Shown here in pieces: positions 25,447-32,249 of a stretch of 64,000 bases of DNA. The position numbers and the translations under genes are program-made. A model generated the notes under the pieces. It ran no database searches. It had not been told where the DNA came from and was given only the letters and a program-made list of their open reading frames with translations. Every line of letters begins with the position of its first letter. Positions within the stretch are counted from its first letter, which is position 1. The DNA is from Chitinivibrionales bacterium (GTDB lineage Bacteria; Fibrobacterota; Chitinivibrionia; Chitinivibrionales; FEN-1185): NCBI GenBank assembly GCA_035516255.1, contig DATJAL010000049.1:1-64000 (forward strand). Direction: 5' to 3'.

Positions 25447-26349
25447 CTATCCGCGCCTTTTTTTCCTGTGCGGCTCTATGTGCATGATCACTTCCGTGCT
25501 GGGGAAGCGCCGTTTGATCTCTTCGGCAAGGCCGTGGTCCAGCTCGTGCGAGGTCTCCACCGACATGGCGGGATCCACCTGAATGTGGAATTCCACGAAA
25601 CGCTTGGCGCCGGACCTGCGGCTGCGGAACTTGTGCAGGCTGATCACCTTTGGGTATTTCGAGAAAACGATCGACTTGATTTCATCCTCCTCCTGCCGGG
25701 GCAGACTCGCGTCGAGAAGGTCGCGCGCCGATTCAAGGGTAAGGTTCCATGCGGCCTTGACAATAAGCACTGAAACGGCCATGGCGGCCATTGGGTCGAC
25801 CCAGGTGAGGTTCACGGAGGGGAACCATTTCCTGCCCGCCCACACGATGCAAAGCCCCAGCATCACGCCCGCTGAAGTATAGACGTCGGTGAGGCAGTGC
25901 AATGCGTCTGCCTTGAGCGCGACGGAATCGGTTGTGCGCGCGCCGCGGAGCAGCAGCAGCCCCACCACGGTGTTGACGGCAGCGGAAACGAACATGATGA
26001 CGACGCCCAGCCCGACGGTGTCCATAATGCCTGGTTTGATCAGCTTATGCACCGCCTCGTAAAGGATCCATCCCGCGGCCAGAAAAATTAAGATTGCCTG
26101 GATGAGCCCTGAAAGGCTTTCGAACTTGCCGTGGCCGAACGCGTGCCGCTCGTCCGCAGGCTCAGAAGCGCGCCTGACGCCCACGGTGGCCACGATCGCG
26201 GCAAAAACGTCCACGCCCGAATGCAGCGCTTCGGAGATCACCGAAATCGAGCCCATCACAAAGCCGACAATGAGCTTCAGCGCCACCAGCAGGACGTTGG
26301 ACCCCACGGATAAAAGGGCTATAAGGAATTTGTACCGTTCGGTCTGCAC
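25447..26349 (-). CDS. Cation diffusion facilitator (CDF) metal exporter under a NiCo riboswitch
   Basis: 300 residues from the GTG at 26349. This start follows GGAGG by 5 bases; the upstream in-frame ATG at 26388 lies inside the riboswitch terminator and cannot be used. Six membrane helices span about residues 7-205; the metal site motifs are 'SEALHSGVDVFAAIV' (HxxxD) in helix 2 and 'KADALHCLTDVYTSAGV' (D-H...D) in helix 5, and a cytoplasmic C-terminal domain with 'VEFHIQVDP' and 'HELDHGL' follows. The riboswitch strongly suggests Co2+/Ni2+ (possibly Fe2+) as the metal. The gene is followed 90 bases on by the Cys-rich protein and the copper efflux genes. Confidence 0.92.
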   Translation of the reverse strand: MQTERYKFLIALLSVGSNVLLVALKLIVGFVMGSISVISEALHSGVDVFAAIVATVGVRRASEPADERHAFGHGKFESLSGLIQAILIFLAAGWILYEAVHKLIKPGIMDTVGLGVVIMFVSAAVNTVVGLLLLRGARTTDSVALKADALHCLTDVYTSAGVMLGLCIVWAGRKWFPSVNLTWVDPMAAMAVSVLIVKAAWNLTLESARDLLDASLPRQEEDEIKSIVFSKYPKVISLHKFRSRRSGAKRFVEFHIQVDPAMSVETSHELDHGLAEEIKRRFPSTEVIMHIEPHRKKRRG

Positions 26350-26361
26350 CAAAACCTCCAA

Positions 26362-26405
26362 ACAAAAAGCCCCGCGGAACATGTGCATGTCCCACGGAGC
26401 TGGGG
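26362..26405 (-). terminator. Riboswitch-controlled intrinsic terminator (attenuator)
   Basis: On the minus strand CCGTGGGACATG pairs with CATGTTCCGCGG (12 bp with two G-U pairs) and an outer CCCC/GGGG, followed by TTTTTGTTTG. The 5' arm contains the conserved GTGGGACA of the NiCo aptamer, so aptamer and terminator are mutually exclusive: metal binding should permit read-through. Confidence 0.8.
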
Positions 26406-26466
26406 ATTCCGTTGCCGCTCGGGCCCGGCCACGCTGCCTTTGGCAGCTGCCTGATCATTCGCAATG
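26382..26466 (-). ncRNA. NiCo (czcD) riboswitch aptamer
   Basis: The minus-strand leader contains, in order, the conserved pieces of the NiCo class: CAGGCA, a P2 stem (GCTGCC/GGCAGC), GGCCGGGC, GCGGCAAC, a P4 stem (ACGGA/TCCGT), and GTGGGACA. All lie within about 85 bases and immediately upstream of a CDF transporter gene, the classical target. Recalled conserved sequence of the crystallised NiCo aptamer agrees in all four unpaired blocks. Ligand Co2+ or Ni2+ is the known one. Confidence 0.88.
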
Positions 26467-26496
26467 AATATAGAATGGTGAACCAGCGTGTGGCAA
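26467..26496 (-). promoter_or_regulatory. Probable promoter of the NiCo riboswitch-CDF transcript
   Basis: TTGCCA at 26496-26491 and TATATT at 26472-26467 on the minus strand, spacer 18 (17 to CTATAT). The predicted start falls just before the aptamer's first stem. Confidence 0.6.
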
Positions 26497-26525
26497 GGCT
26501 TTCCAAAGTCGCCATTGCACGCGTG

Positions 26526-26562
26526 AAAAAAAAGGCATTTCCACTCCTCAGCAGAAACGCCC
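26526..26562 (-). terminator. Rho-independent terminator of the MORN lipoprotein gene
   Basis: Minus strand: GGGCGTTTC...GGAAATGCC stem, then an eight-to-nine T run. It lies about 40 bases after the stop at 26600 and separates the lipoprotein from the riboswitch. Confidence 0.75.
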
Positions 26563-26599
26563 TTCAACCTTCAATTATCAAAAGTAAACCTGCAGCCTG

Positions 26600-27346
26600 T
26601 CAAAACGACTTTCCCTCGACCAGGCTGCCGTCCTTGTACGTGGCCTCGCCCTGTTTCTTGCCCTTCTCGGTCCACATGATCTTGAGGCCGTCCAGATGGC
26701 CGTTTTTATAGTTTGACTCGGCCTCCTTCTTGCCGTTATCGTAATATTCGATGCAGGGGCCGTCGAGGAAATCGTTGGCATAGTTCTGCTCCACCTCGAG
26801 CTTACCGTTTTCAAACCATTTCTTTTCCGGGCCGTTCTTGTTTCCCGCGGCATAGGTGGTAACCCGTTTCATGTTGCCGCTGGGATACCACACCGTTTCC
26901 GCGCCGTCCTTTTTTCCGTTCTTAAAGGAGGTCTCGGAAGACTTTTTCCCATCGGGAAAGTAATTGGTCGCCGTTCCCAGCGGCGTGTCGAGGCAGTAAT
27001 TCGCCTCGCTCTTGAGCTTGCCGTCCTCCCACCACGACTTGTCCCAGCCGTTTCTCTTTCCGTCCGAAAACATCGTCTCAATATACCGCTTTCCATTCTG
27101 ATAATTGCCCACCATGAGGCTGTCCTGTTTCCCTTTTTTATAATGTGTGTCCGACTGGATGCTGCCGTCCGGGAAATAATAGACGGTGCGCACCACGTCT
27201 TTTTTCGCGCCTACGACAAGGAAAAAATTTTCCTTTTTCTTGGCGCCGTTCGGATACGTGTCGGTCACCTGTGATTTCATTTCGGGCTTCGAACATCCCG
27301 CCACGGCGACCAGAACGCACATACCGATGATATTCCTCAAGCGCAT
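26600..27346 (-). CDS. MORN-variant repeat lipoprotein (YwqK-like)
   Basis: 248 residues. The N-terminus has a signal peptide with lipobox VAGC (Cys 18), so it is probably a lipoprotein. The rest is a run of about nine repeats of roughly 22 residues, each with an aromatic-containing 'YYFPDGSI', 'WYPSGNMK', 'WFENGKLE' or 'YYDNGKKE' unit followed by a 'NYKNGHLDG' part, which is the MORN variant (PF07661) found in YwqK-type proteins. These form extended beta sheets; the ligand is unknown. A strong promoter lies at 27436-27464 and a terminator follows. It is monocistronic. Confidence 0.85.
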   Translation of the reverse strand: MRLRNIIGMCVLVAVAGCSKPEMKSQVTDTYPNGAKKKENFFLVVGAKKDVVRTVYYFPDGSIQSDTHYKKGKQDSLMVGNYQNGKRYIETMFSDGKRNGWDKSWWEDGKLKSEANYCLDTPLGTATNYFPDGKKSSETSFKNGKKDGAETVWYPSGNMKRVTTYAAGNKNGPEKKWFENGKLEVEQNYANDFLDGPCIEYYDNGKKEAESNYKNGHLDGLKIMWTEKGKKQGEATYKDGSLVEGKSF

Positions 27347-27435
27347 AGCCTCTCCTTTTTGAAAGGTATATCCAGCCTCTCTTGATAAAATATATTTGAT
27401 GATGCTTGAAACAAAAATCCAGCCTTGATGTATTT

Positions 27436-27464
27436 ATTATGCAAAAACGGCGCAAATTTGTCAA
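27436..27464 (-). promoter_or_regulatory. Sigma-70 promoter of the MORN lipoprotein gene
   Basis: TTGACA (27464-27459), 17-base spacer, CATAAT (27441-27436) on the minus strand, about 90 bases before the start codon. Both boxes and the spacer are close to consensus. Confidence 0.75.
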
Positions 27465-27595
27465 TTGTTTCATGGGTTTGCCCTATTACCATGAGGATAT
27501 CCCGATGGGAAATTATATTTTCCTTATGAGCAGGCAGCCCATCGCTTCCAAACCGTCTTGCATGCCGATTCTTCGAAAAAGGGGCCGTCGTCGTC

Positions 27596-28369
27596 ATGAG
27601 ATTCCGCCCGTGCATAGATTTACATAAAGGAAAAGTGAAACAGATCGTGGGGAGCACGCTGCACGGCGGAGCGGACCATGCGCTTGTCACCAACTTCGAA
27701 ACCGGCCTCTCCCCCGCCCATTTCGCGCGCATGTACAAAAACGACGGGCTTTTTGGCGGTCATGTCATCATGCTCGGACCCGGGAACGAAAACGCCGCGA
27801 TCGAAGCGCTGACCGCGTTTCCGAACGGATTCCAGGTGGGCGGAGGAATCACGCCGGACAATGCGGGAACCTTTCTTGACAACGGCGCGTCGCATGTGAT
27901 CGTCACGTCTTATATTTTCCAGAACGGTAAGATTGCCTGGAAAAATGTGGATGCAATGGTTGCCTGCGCCGGAAAAAACAGGCTGGTGATCGACCTGAGC
28001 TGCGTGCGGAAAGGCGATGCGTTTTTCGTGGCAACGGACCAATGGAAAAACGTTTCCCCGGTGCCTGTTTCGGGTGAAACGCTTGCGAGCCTCGCCGCAC
28101 AGTGCGATGAATTCCTCATCCACGCCGCGCACGTGGAAGGCAAGCGTTCGGGCATCGACGAGGAACTTGTCGCTCTCCTCGGTGACCGGAGCCCCATTCC
28201 GGTCACCTATGCCGGCGGCATCCGCTCGCTTGCCGACCTTGACCTTGTGGAAAAATTGGGTAAAGGACGGGTTGACGCGACCATCGGCAGCGCGCTGGAT
28301 ATTTTTGGCGGGGATTTAACGTACAAGTCGGTGGTGGAATGGAATTTGAAACGCAATAAAGAAAAATAA
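27596..28369 (+). CDS. hisA: HisA, eukaryotic (HIS6)-type ProFAR isomerase
   Basis: 257 residues. A (beta/alpha)8 barrel that isomerises ProFAR in histidine synthesis. It opens 'MRFRPCIDLHKGKVKQIVG' and carries 'QVGGGITPDNAGTFLDNGASHVIVTSYIF', 'RLVIDLSCVRKGDAFFVATDQW' and 'PVTYAGGIRSLADLDLVEKLGKG'. The order and wording are those of the HIS6/eukaryotic-type subfamily (TIGR02129), not the usual bacterial HisA. The catalytic Asp in the first strand (CIDLH) and the Asp of 'VIDLSC' are present. It stands alone; other his genes are not in the window. A GGCGTT-type element follows its stop by 4 bases. Confidence 0.88.
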   Translation: MRFRPCIDLHKGKVKQIVGSTLHGGADHALVTNFETGLSPAHFARMYKNDGLFGGHVIMLGPGNENAAIEALTAFPNGFQVGGGITPDNAGTFLDNGASHVIVTSYIFQNGKIAWKNVDAMVACAGKNRLVIDLSCVRKGDAFFVATDQWKNVSPVPVSGETLASLAAQCDEFLIHAAHVEGKRSGIDEELVALLGDRSPIPVTYAGGIRSLADLDLVEKLGKGRVDATIGSALDIFGGDLTYKSVVEWNLKRNKEK

Positions 28370-28373
28370 AAAT

Positions 28374-28556
28374 GGGCGTTCCCCTCCCCCTCATCAAACT
28401 CGGGGTCGGGTCGGCCGGACTGGAGCGGTGAGCCGGATCGAATTGCCGGCCGACCCTGCAGTCAGGCATCGGGCGGTCAGGCAACGAGGCCAAAGGCCGA
28501 GCCCGGAAGGAGGGCCGACCCCATGGAGGTGCATGCGCCTCCATGGGGTTACGCCC
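28374..28556 (-). repeat. GGCGTT-type palindromic intergenic element, copy 3 (inverted)
   Basis: On the minus strand it begins GGGCGTAACCCC, then a hairpin (CATGGAGG...CCTCCATG), then GGGTCGGCCCTCCTTCCGG, CTCGGCC, a middle part with GCCGGCAATTCGATCCGGC, and ends GGGGAACGCCC. This matches copies 1 and 2. The middle (GGCCGGACTGGAG...GCCGGCCGACCC) recurs at 52541-52650. It lies directly after hisA. Confidence 0.8.
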
Positions 28557-28567
28557 AAATCTTAATA

Positions 28568-29026
28568 CTATTTATTTAAAAGAACCTGCCTCAACTCGAT
28601 CCCCGCCTGCCCCGCCACTTCGATAACATGGTTGTCACGGTAAAACTCCAAATAAAAAATCCGTTTTATCCCGCTGTTGGCGATGAGCTTGAAGCAATGC
28701 CAGCAGGGCGAGGCCGTGATGTAGATGTCGGCTCCGTCCACCGCGACGCCGTTCTTGGCCGCCTGGATTATGGCGTTGGCCTCGGCGTGCACCGTGGCGA
28801 TGCAGTGGCCGTTTTCCATGAAGTGCCCCACGTCGTCGCAGTGCGGCATGCCGCGCACGCTGCCGTTATAACCGGTGGAGAGGATGGTCTTGTCCCGCAC
28901 GATCACGGCGCCCACGTTCTTGCGGTCGCAGGTGGAGCGCGTGGCCACCTGCTGGGCGATCTTCATGAAATATTCGTCCCACGGCGCGCGTTTACGTTTA
29001 GGAACAAACGCCTTTTTCTTTTTCAT
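28568..29026 (-). CDS. Deoxycytidylate (dCMP) deaminase
   Basis: 152 residues, a typical ComEB/dCMP deaminase. The zinc-binding and catalytic residues are seen in 'VHAEANAIIQAAKNG' (HAE) and 'TASPCWHCFKLIANSGI' (PCxxC), and the substrate-contact 'STGYNGSVRGMPHCDD' is as in the family. The reaction converts dCMP to dUMP for thymidylate synthesis. Its N-terminus is lysine-rich (MKKKKAFVPKRKR). It lies 14 bases downstream of rpiB on the same strand, so both are probably co-transcribed. Confidence 0.92.
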   Translation of the reverse strand: MKKKKAFVPKRKRAPWDEYFMKIAQQVATRSTCDRKNVGAVIVRDKTILSTGYNGSVRGMPHCDDVGHFMENGHCIATVHAEANAIIQAAKNGVAVDGADIYITASPCWHCFKLIANSGIKRIFYLEFYRDNHVIEVAGQAGIELRQVLLNK

Positions 29027-29040
29027 TGCCGCTCCTTGGC

Positions 29041-29499
29041 CTACTGCGTTCCGTCAACCGTGTCTATCATTTTAACGCGGTGCTCGTGACGGCCGCCCTC
29101 GAACGGCGTCGAAAGCCAGTTCTTGAGGATTTCCGTCGCCGTTTCATCCGGCGTGGTCCGCTGGCCGAGCACCAGCATGTTCGCATCGTTGTGCAGGCGC
29201 GACATCGCGGCCATCTGCGGCGTGACGCACAGCGCGGCGCGCACGCCCTTGAACCGGTTCGCCACGATGCTCGCGCCGATTCCCGACCCGCAGATGACAA
29301 TGCCCCGCTTGAAGGTGCCGTTGGACACCTTGGCCGCGGCGCGCGCCGAATAGATGGGATAATCGCTGCGCTCCTCGCTGAACACCCCGACGTCCTCGCA
29401 GGGGATCCCCATTTTCTGGAGCTCCTGCTTGATGTGCTCTTTGAGCTTATAACCGGCGTGGTCTGCGCCGATGACAATGGCGTTGTCAGGCTGGGGCAT
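29041..29499 (-). CDS. rpiB: Ribose-5-phosphate isomerase B
   Basis: 152 residues from ATG 29499, with AAGGAA upstream; an earlier in-frame ATG adds a non-homologous tail. RpiB/LacAB fold with 'VIGADHAGYKLKEHI', the catalytic Cys in 'GIVICGSGIGASIVANRFKGVRAALC', and 'HNDANMLVLGQR'. It interconverts ribose-5-phosphate and ribulose-5-phosphate in the pentose phosphate pathway. Encoded immediately upstream of dCMP deaminase. Confidence 0.94.
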   Translation of the reverse strand: MPQPDNAIVIGADHAGYKLKEHIKQELQKMGIPCEDVGVFSEERSDYPIYSARAAAKVSNGTFKRGIVICGSGIGASIVANRFKGVRAALCVTPQMAAMSRLHNDANMLVLGQRTTPDETATEILKNWLSTPFEGGRHEHRVKMIDTVDGTQ

Positions 29500-29632
29500 G
29501 TTATTCCTTTCATTTATCTCATGCATTCGTGGATACATAAATTATGTTAATCCAGCGTGAAACACCCATTAAAATAAATACTTTCCCGCCGTAACATCGA
29601 GTCAAATCTTAAAGTCAAACAGGATGAAAATA

Positions 29633-30157
29633 ATGGAAGAGTTGGACGATCTTACCATTCAGCGGGCGAAACGGAGGAATAAGGCCGCATTCAAGAGCGT
29701 CTATGATTTTTACGCGCCGTTTGCATGGAAGATCGCCTTCAGGACATTGCACGGCAACAGCGAACTGGCGGAGGAGGCGGTACAGGACACGTTCATAAGG
29801 GCCTACAACTCGCTGCCCAAATTTGAGGGCGGCGCGGCGTTCTCGACATGGATTTACAGAATCACCTTTAACGTGTGCATGACGCTGCTCCAAAAAAAGG
29901 GAAAGGCTGACGAGATGCAGGACCTTGATGAAAATACCGCCGCCGTGTCGTCAGCAGTGGAAACGGATATGCAGCACGACTTACAGAAAATCCTTAAAAG
30001 CATTTCCGCGGAGGACAGGTTTCTGCTCACGGGAAGGGAAATGCTGGGATTTTCGTTTGAGGAACTTGCCGATATCACGGGAAAAACCGCCGGCGCTCTC
30101 CGCACCCAGCTTTTCAGGCTGAAGGAGGAGATCCGGAGGAAATTCGGGGAGGAATGA
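29633..30157 (+). CDS. ECF-type RNA polymerase sigma factor
   Basis: 174 residues from ATG 29633, with AGG 9 bases upstream; ATG 29624 is an alternative adding three residues. Region 2 is in 'FKSVYDFYAPFAWKIAFRTLHGNSELAEEAVQDTFIRAYNSLPKFEG' and 'FSTWIYRITFNVC', and region 4 at the C-terminus in 'MLGFSFEELADITGKTAGALRTQLFRLKEEI'. It is followed, with a 4-base ATGA overlap, by a small single-helix membrane protein likely to be its anti-sigma factor, then by a periplasmic Spy/CpxP-like protein. The order suggests an envelope or metal stress response. Confidence 0.92.
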   Translation: MEELDDLTIQRAKRRNKAAFKSVYDFYAPFAWKIAFRTLHGNSELAEEAVQDTFIRAYNSLPKFEGGAAFSTWIYRITFNVCMTLLQKKGKADEMQDLDENTAAVSSAVETDMQHDLQKILKSISAEDRFLLTGREMLGFSFEELADITGKTAGALRTQLFRLKEEIRRKFGEE

Positions 30158-30477
30158 TGGAACAGATGAATGAAAAACAGCTGGCTGAACAATTTGCAAG
30201 CGCCATGGCGGAAGTGCCGCCGCTGCCCGACCACCTGTTCGGCGCAATCACGCGGAAAATCGATCACCGAAAGATCATCATGCGCTCCGCATGGGCGGCG
30301 GCCGCCTCAATCATCATCGCGGTGTCCGCTTTCACCGTATACCGCGCGTCCGCGCCCGCCGTGGCAAGCAATGCGGAAATTTCGGATGAGATCGCCAGCA
30401 TCAGCACTTATTTCAGCAGCGACGATCTTCAGGACGATGATAACGCGACGTTGGAAAACGTGCTTTATCAGGAATAA
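30154..30477 (+). CDS. Single-pass membrane protein, probable anti-sigma factor
   Basis: 107 residues. The N-terminal 45 residues are cytoplasmic and helical ('MAEVPPLPDHLFGAITRKIDHRK'), then one membrane helix (about 46-66), then an acidic periplasmic tail ending 'ATLENVLYQE'. No zinc-binding HxxxCxxC motif is seen, so it is not of the ZAS class; the call rests on its size, topology and the ATGA coupling to the sigma gene. It lies just before the Spy-like gene (21-base gap). Confidence 0.65.
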   Translation: MMEQMNEKQLAEQFASAMAEVPPLPDHLFGAITRKIDHRKIIMRSAWAAAASIIIAVSAFTVYRASAPAVASNAEISDEIASISTYFSSDDLQDDDNATLENVLYQE

Positions 30478-30498
30478 CATTTTTCAGGAGGATTTGGT

Positions 30499-30990
30499 AT
30501 GAAGACAAAATCATTAGTGACCGCGGTTCTGGTTCCCGCTTTGTTCCTCGCGGGGTCGGCTTTTGCAGCGCCCCATGATTCAGCTGCGACGGCACAGCGG
30601 GATTCATCCCACCAGAAGTGGATCGCCCAGCTCAACCTTACCGCCGACCAGAGGGCGAAAATGAAGGCCCTCCGCGATGACATGCGCGCGCAGCGCAAGG
30701 CGAACATTGAAAAAATGCAGGCGCTCCGCGAGAAAAGCAAGGAAGAGCTGCTCAAGGCAACGCCGAACAAGTCCGTGCTGTACGGCTACGCAAAGGAAAT
30801 GGGAGAGCTGCACAAGACGATGGCCGAGCATATGGCCGACCATCTTATCAAGGTGAAGGCGATTCTTACCAAAGAGCAATTCGAAAAGATGCTGAGCAAG
30901 GATTTCCTCAAGGGATTGCGCGAGCGGGGTACGCATGACGGCCCGCCACACGGAGGTCCGGGAGGCAAGCATGACAAGGATGAAGATTGA
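30499..30990 (+). CDS. Spy/CpxP-like periplasmic chaperone-type protein
   Basis: 163 residues with a signal peptide (1-23, GSAFAA). The mature part is nearly all helix with the Spy/CpxP LTxxQ repeats, 'LNLTADQRAKMKALRDDM' near 47 and 'AILTKEQFEKML' near 122. The C-terminus is rich in His, Gly and Asp ('HDGPPHGGPGGKHDKDED'), probably able to bind metal. Such proteins bind unfolded proteins or metals and are typically under envelope-stress control, which agrees with the sigma/anti-sigma genes directly upstream. A good ribosome binding site (AGGAGG) precedes ATG 30499. Confidence 0.85.
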   Translation: MKTKSLVTAVLVPALFLAGSAFAAPHDSAATAQRDSSHQKWIAQLNLTADQRAKMKALRDDMRAQRKANIEKMQALREKSKEELLKATPNKSVLYGYAKEMGELHKTMAEHMADHLIKVKAILTKEQFEKMLSKDFLKGLRERGTHDGPPHGGPGGKHDKDED

Positions 30991-31039
30991 CTGGAAGGCT
31001 GAACTGTTGAAAGGTTTTAAGGTTTAAAGGGCCACGGGT

Positions 31040-32011
31040 TCAAAGGTTGAAAGGTTTATGGGTTGGCGGAAGGCTCTGCCAGCCTTTTTTTTCTTTTCCC
31101 GAGCCCGCCCTCGGGTGCGCCTGCCGGTAGGTCTTGAGCAGGTGTTCTTTTGACATATGCGTATAGATCTGCGTGGTGGAAAGCGATGAATGCCCCAACA
31201 GCTCCTTTACCGCGCGGATGTCCGCGCCGCGGTCGAGCAGGTGCGTGGCAAACGAATGGCGCAGCACATGCGGGCTTTTCTTCTTCTGCTGGCTCACCGC
31301 GGCAAGCCCGCCTTCCACGATGCGCTCGATCTGTCGGCGCGAAAGCCGGCCCCCCTTGTGGTTTGCAAAAAGCGGCGCATCGGCCGAGGCGAGGGGGGAT
31401 CTTTTATCCAGATACTCCCGTATCGCGGACATGGCCTGATCGGTCACCGGCACGGTTCGCTCCTTTTTCCCCTTGCCGAGCACCCGTATCCATTCCCTTT
31501 TGAATTCTATGTTCCCAGCGTTGAGGCCATGAAGCTCGGCAAGGCGGATACCGCTTCCATAGAGAAGTTCCACAATCGCGCGGTTCCTTGCCGTTTCCGC
31601 ATCGCTTCCGTTTTTTCCTTTTGGCGCATTAATGCTCCCCAATTCCTGCGCCTGTTTTTCGGTGAGAAAGGCCGGCAGCGGCTTGTCGAGCTTGGGATTG
31701 GCGAGCAGTTTTGCCGGATTGATAACAAGAAAATGCCGCTTAACGCAGAATTTTGAAAACGATTTGAGCGCCGCGACCTTCCGGGCAACCGACCGAGGCC
31801 GGAGGTGCTGCTCCCCCATGGAATAAGTAAAATCGCGGAGCATGTCTTTTTTCATGACGGTTTCGAAGTCAGCATGGGGATAATTTTGGTTCACAAACGC
31901 GACAAACTGGGCAAGATCTCTTTTGTAAGCCTCGACCGTGTGGGTCGAATATCCTTTTTCTTTAAGCAGATATTCGAGAAAAGAATTGATGGTTTCCTGA
32001 AGAGCGGCCAT
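31040..32011 (-). CDS. Tyrosine recombinase XerC/XerD
   Basis: 323 residues. N-terminal SAM-like core-binding domain (1-105) with 'FLEYLLKEKGYSTHTVEAYKRDLAQF', and catalytic domain with the whole active-site set: Arg in 'YGSGIRLAELHGL', Lys in 'RVLGKGKKERTVPV', H-x-x-R in 'HVLRHSFATHLLDRG', His in 'ELLGHSSLSTTQIYTH' and Tyr in the same stretch. It probably resolves chromosome dimers at dif. No dif site is seen within the window. The last 15 or so residues ('GKEKKGWQSLPPTHKPFNL') lie across the terminator of the convergent Spy gene and look added. Confidence 0.9.
   Translation of the reverse strand: MAALQETINSFLEYLLKEKGYSTHTVEAYKRDLAQFVAFVNQNYPHADFETVMKKDMLRDFTYSMGEQHLRPRSVARKVAALKSFSKFCVKRHFLVINPAKLLANPKLDKPLPAFLTEKQAQELGSINAPKGKNGSDAETARNRAIVELLYGSGIRLAELHGLNAGNIEFKREWIRVLGKGKKERTVPVTDQAMSAIREYLDKRSPLASADAPLFANHKGGRLSRRQIERIVEGGLAAVSQQKKKSPHVLRHSFATHLLDRGADIRAVKELLGHSSLSTTQIYTHMSKEHLLKTYRQAHPRAGSGKEKKGWQSLPPTHKPFNL
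31061..31092 (+). terminator. Rho-independent terminator of the ECF-Spy transcript
   Basis: GGTTGGC-GGAAGGCTCT-GCCAGCC stem followed by eight T. It lies 71 bases after the spy stop and inside the 3' end of the convergent xer gene. The AAGGTTTAAAGG-type low-complexity repeats are at 31005-31060. Confidence 0.75.
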
Positions 32012-32249
32012 AAAACGAGTTCCTTGATGGAAAATATATTTCAGAACATAGTAAGATGGATTCTTCTCCTATGAAAGGCACCGATTATAAAGAACATTTT
32101 ACTTGATATGATACGGCGGGTTTGACGGGAAGCACTGAAATTAATTTACGGACGAGAAGTTCCGCCGACGTCAGAGGCGTTCCAGCAAAGAGGAAATCGA
32201 TCCCTATCCCAACCTTGTTGAGACGGGAACGCCCAACCTTCCATATCCT

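Noticed and set aside
26350-26388. Upstream ATG start for the CDF transporter
   Set aside because: It falls within the riboswitch terminator stem and has no ribosome binding site; the GTG at 26349 has GGAGG at the right distance.
28374-28556. CRISPR-like or tandem repeat array
   Set aside because: The repeats occur once each at separate loci, not as direct repeats with spacers.
31040-32011. Phage or integron integrase marking a mobile element
   Set aside because: It is a standard XerC/XerD-length recombinase; no attachment repeats, tRNA, cassette array or phage genes are near.
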